The position numbers and the translations under genes are program-made. The notes under the pieces were generated by a model. The model had not been told where the DNA came from and made no database searches. It was given only the letters and a program-made list of their open reading frames with translations. Below, piece by piece: positions 13,522 to 15,439 of a stretch of DNA of 15,439 nt. Every line of letters begins with the position of its first letter. Position 1 is the first letter of the stretch. This DNA comes from CAYLLT01 sp964591605 (GTDB lineage: Bacteria > Planctomycetota > Phycisphaerae > UBA1845 > PWPN01), in contig CAZQEN010000174.1 in the NCBI GenBank assembly GCA_964591605.1, positions 1 through 15,439 of the forward strand, written 5' to 3'.

Positions 13522-14409
13522 TTACTTCCCGCGGCTCAGCGCCGGATCGAGATTGACCTGAACGAGCTCATCCTCCGAGGCGGATGAGCCCGGACAGCTC
13601 TCCTCCGCGCCGCAATGGATCTCCGTATCCGCGGAGGGATCAGCACTCCGCAGCTCGAGCAGTTCGGGCCCGATGTGGACGCCCAGGGCGTCGCACTCGG
13701 CGGCCAGGAACGCGGCGGCGAAGGCGGCTGCTCGGCCGTAGAGGGTATCGGGCGCCGCCTCGCGCACGCGCCGTAGGCACGCGGGCAGCCAGCGGCCCAG
13801 GTGATCGCCCAGGAAAGAGGCTTGCGACTCGCGGATGATCTCGCGTCCCGCGTCGTCGCCGGTGTCTGCCGCCCGGGCTTCCTTCGCCGCCAGAACGCTC
13901 ATGAATTCGGCCTCGACGCACAGGTGGTCGGCTCGCTCGTGCCCTTCCGAGGCAGGCATGAGTCCGAACGCGGAGTAGAAGCCGCCGATGTCGGCCAGGA
14001 ACGAGGCCTGCTGGATGATCTCGCTCTGGCCGTATTCGAGCTCGTAGAGCGGGCACGCGCCGCGGACGGTGTGGCCGAAAAGGCGGATGTACTCGGATTC
14101 GAGTTCCGCCAGCGAACCGTCGGCGGAGCCATCGAGCGTCAGCAATCGCCGCAGAGCTGCGAGATCTTCGGCGAGCGACGGGTACGCGTACGTCAGGATC
14201 TCCGGCCAGTCGGTCCATCGGGCCGGGTTGGCCCAGGCGGCGAGGTCTTCTCGTGTGGGCCAGCGGAAGATCTCGGCGATCAGCACGTAGGCGAAACCCC
14301 GTGCGGCATGAACATCTGGCCGCTCGCCGACCGCTGTACCGGCCGCGCCCTGTGGCCGCCGGGCTTGCTGAGTGCCGAGTGTCGAATGCTGATGGTTGGG
14401 CGGCTGCAT
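13522..14409 (-). CDS. TorD/DmsD-family molybdoenzyme assembly chaperone
   Basis: This cytoplasmic chaperone (295 aa) binds the catalytic subunit of a DMSO-reductase-family enzyme and helps cofactor loading before export. The all-helical domain shows CPLYELEYG (119-127), FLADIGGFYSAFGL (137-150) and ERADHLCVEAEFM (158-170), the pattern of TorD-like proteins linked to type II enzymes (EbdD/DdhD/SerD/NarJ kin). The ATG at 14409 has GAGG 6 bases upstream. A TTG at 14421 forms a TTGA overlap with the beta-subunit stop and is an alternative. The first ~35 residues are not family sequence, and part of them reads through heptamer repeat DNA. The C-terminal ~50 residues are acidic with two Cys (HCGAEESC) and are also unusual. 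It lies directly after the beta-subunit gene, and its client is presumably the alpha subunit beyond the right edge. Confidence 0.87.
   Translation of the reverse strand: MQPPNHQHSTLGTQQARRPQGAAGTAVGERPDVHAARGFAYVLIAEIFRWPTREDLAAWANPARWTDWPEILTYAYPSLAEDLAALRRLLTLDGSADGSLAELESEYIRLFGHTVRGACPLYELEYGQSEIIQQASFLADIGGFYSAFGLMPASEGHERADHLCVEAEFMSVLAAKEARAADTGDDAGREIIRESQASFLGDHLGRWLPACLRRVREAAPDTLYGRAAAFAAAFLAAECDALGVHIGPELLELRSADPSADTEIHCGAEESCPGSSASEDELVQVNLDPALSRGK
14368..14395. repeat. Short heptamer repeat inside the torD-like 5' coding end
   Basis: Four 7-base units in register, CTGAGTG, CCGAGTG, TCGAATG and CTGATGG, share a consensus close to the large array at 5522-5654 (YCGANTG). Here they lie within the first codons of the chaperone gene and encode its residues about 5-14 (NHQHSTLGTQ), outside the conserved domain. 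Confidence 0.6.
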
Positions 14410-14417
14410 GATCTGCC

Positions 14418-15439
14418 TCAAATCGAATTCGCGTGCACCGCCGGGCGCACGTGGACGGGCTCTTCCACCTGCGTGCGGAAGATCTCCTGGCCCTCGCGGT
14501 TGAACGCGATGATCCGGTCGTTATACATCTCGTACTGCTTGCCGTTGACCTGCGTCTCATAGACCCTCTCGCCCTGCTCGATCTCGTAGCGGGCGATGAT
14601 CTGGTTGGACCGGCGGAAGAGCTGGAGGACGGCCAGGAGCTCGCGGTCCGGGTTCGTGTAGCGTTCGACCGCCTGCGTGACGCCGGGGCCGAACATCTGC
14701 TCGAGATAGGGCGTGGGCACCCAGCGCGGCGGGATGTAATAGCCGTTGGGCTCGGTGCCGAACTGCGGATAAAGCGGCAGGGCCACCTTCGCCACGTGCA
14801 CGAGGTAGTAAAGCGGGTTCTGCCGGTCCTCGGTCCACACGTTTTTGTCGTTGACTTTGACCAGCCCCTGCATGCGGACCTGGCCGATGCACGCGGCCAT
14901 GCAGCGGGTCTCCATGGGGATGCCCTCATGCTCGGGGTCGTTGCCCTCGACGCGCGGGTAGCAGGCAATGCACTTTTCGCTCGTGCGCGTGGAGCCGCGG
15001 TACAGCGATTTTTTATAGGGACAGGCCTCGACGCACTTGCGGTAGCCGCGGCACTCCTTCTGGTCGATGAGCACGATGCCGTCTTCGGGCCGCTTGTAGA
15101 TCGCGTTGCGCGGGCAGGCGGCCAGGCACGCCGGATACGAGCAGTGATTGCACAGCCGCGCCAGGTAATAGAACCAGGTGCGGTGCTTCTTCTCGGCGGA
15201 GACGGTTTCGCCCTGGCCGAAGTCCATCGGTTTCGAGCGGCCGTGCTGGACGGTGTCCTCGAACCGGTTCGGCGCCGACCACTCCTCGTCGGAGGGCAGG
15301 TAGCCCAGCACGAGGTTGGGCTGCTGGCCGCGGGCGACGATCTCGGGCGCCTCGAAGATCGTCTTGCCTCCGAGCGAGCCGTATGGCTTTTCGCTTCCTT
15401 CCTCGATCTCGCCGTCCCACGAGACCCCGTCGGGGTTGG
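14418..15439 (-). CDS. Type II DMSO-reductase-family beta subunit (NarH/NxrB/EbdB-like), 5'-partial
   Basis: This is the Fe-S electron-transfer subunit of a molybdo-bis-MGD enzyme. 339 residues are visible, and the frame stays open to the right edge, so the N-terminus with the first cysteine cluster is missing and the GTG at 15311 is internal. Numbered from that codon: CNHCSYPACLAACP (C54, 57, 62, 66), CRGYRKCVEACP (C87, Y90, C93, C97) and C114, C117, C137, C141 (CIACYP and CMAACIGQ). CRGYRKC corresponds to NarH's CRGWRMC, where the non-Cys residue gives a [3Fe-4S] cluster. LPLYPQFGTEPNGYYIPPRW and EQMFGPGVTQAVERY are typical of type II beta subunits including NxrB, EbdB, DdhB, SerB and ClrB. 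The substrate (nitrate/nitrite, selenate, chlorate, DMS, hydrocarbon) depends on the unseen alpha subunit. The stop is 8 bases before the TorD-like ATG. Confidence 0.92.
   Translation of the reverse strand, partial: NPDGVSWDGEIEEGSEKPYGSLGGKTIFEAPEIVARGQQPNLVLGYLPSDEEWSAPNRFEDTVQHGRSKPMDFGQGETVSAEKKHRTWFYYLARLCNHCSYPACLAACPRNAIYKRPEDGIVLIDQKECRGYRKCVEACPYKKSLYRGSTRTSEKCIACYPRVEGNDPEHEGIPMETRCMAACIGQVRMQGLVKVNDKNVWTEDRQNPLYYLVHVAKVALPLYPQFGTEPNGYYIPPRWVPTPYLEQMFGPGVTQAVERYTNPDRELLAVLQLFRRSNQIIARYEIEQGERVYETQVNGKQYEMYNDRIIAFNREGQEIFRTQVEEPVHVRPAVHANSI

Noticed and set aside
13640..14968. A 442-codon minus-strand open frame spanning the TorD-like and beta-subunit genes
   Set aside because: It is a frame shadow rich in Arg/Ser/Ala. 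The two real genes in the neighbouring frames carry family motifs.

Overview
The window is about 15.4 kb of GC-rich, gene-dense DNA. It probably comes from a chemolithotrophic or anaerobically respiring bacterium. No rRNA or tRNA is present to fix the taxonomy. Several features point towards Planctomycetota: palindromic intergenic repeats of the GGTGGCATGGGCAGC type, heptanucleotide repeats of the CCGATTG type, an AlgE-like porin and a tiny lipoprotein. That placement rests on remembered similarity and is only moderately secure.

Layout. (1) 1-3438, plus strand: the 3' part of a group 3b [NiFe] hydrogenase (sulfhydrogenase-type) operon, with the FAD/NAD(P)-binding gamma subunit (cut by the left edge), delta small subunit, alpha large subunit and the maturation endopeptidase, the genes tightly packed or overlapping. 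(2) 8785-3372, minus strand: a membrane tetraheme cytochrome c, a Tat-exported four-cluster ferredoxin subunit and an NrfD-like quinol-site membrane protein, coupled by 4-base start/stop overlaps. A 301-bp repeat-filled gap follows, then an octaheme cytochrome of the hydroxylamine oxidoreductase (HAO) type, then nadD. (3) 8786-8997: a divergent promoter region with a perfect 16-bp palindrome touching a good sigma70 promoter for the cytochrome operon. (4) 8998-12463, plus strand: an Rrf2-family Fe-S regulator, an AlgE-like outer-membrane porin, a 62-residue lipoprotein and moaA (molybdopterin synthesis). (5) 12464-12741: two tandem 88-bp palindromic repeats between convergent operons. (6) 15439-12742, minus strand: the beta subunit of a type II DMSO-reductase-family enzyme (NarH/NxrB/EbdB-like, cut by the right edge), its TorD-like chaperone and an unrecognised 258-residue protein.

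How it may work together (inference). A type II molybdoenzyme of the nitrate reductase/nitrite oxidoreductase kin, its cofactor gene moaA and chaperone sit beside an octaheme HAO-like enzyme with its own quinol-linked NrfD/FeS/tetraheme module, under a divergently encoded Fe-S regulator of the NsrR/IscR family. This reads as a nitrogen-oxide respiration island. One route would be nitrate to nitrite by the molybdoenzyme, then nitrite to ammonium by the octaheme protein, with electrons from the quinone pool. Oxidative use is also possible. The cytosolic NAD(P)-linked hydrogenase next door could feed or drain the same redox economy. The most unusual element is the pairing of an HAO-type octaheme protein with an NrfBCD/Qrc-like module.
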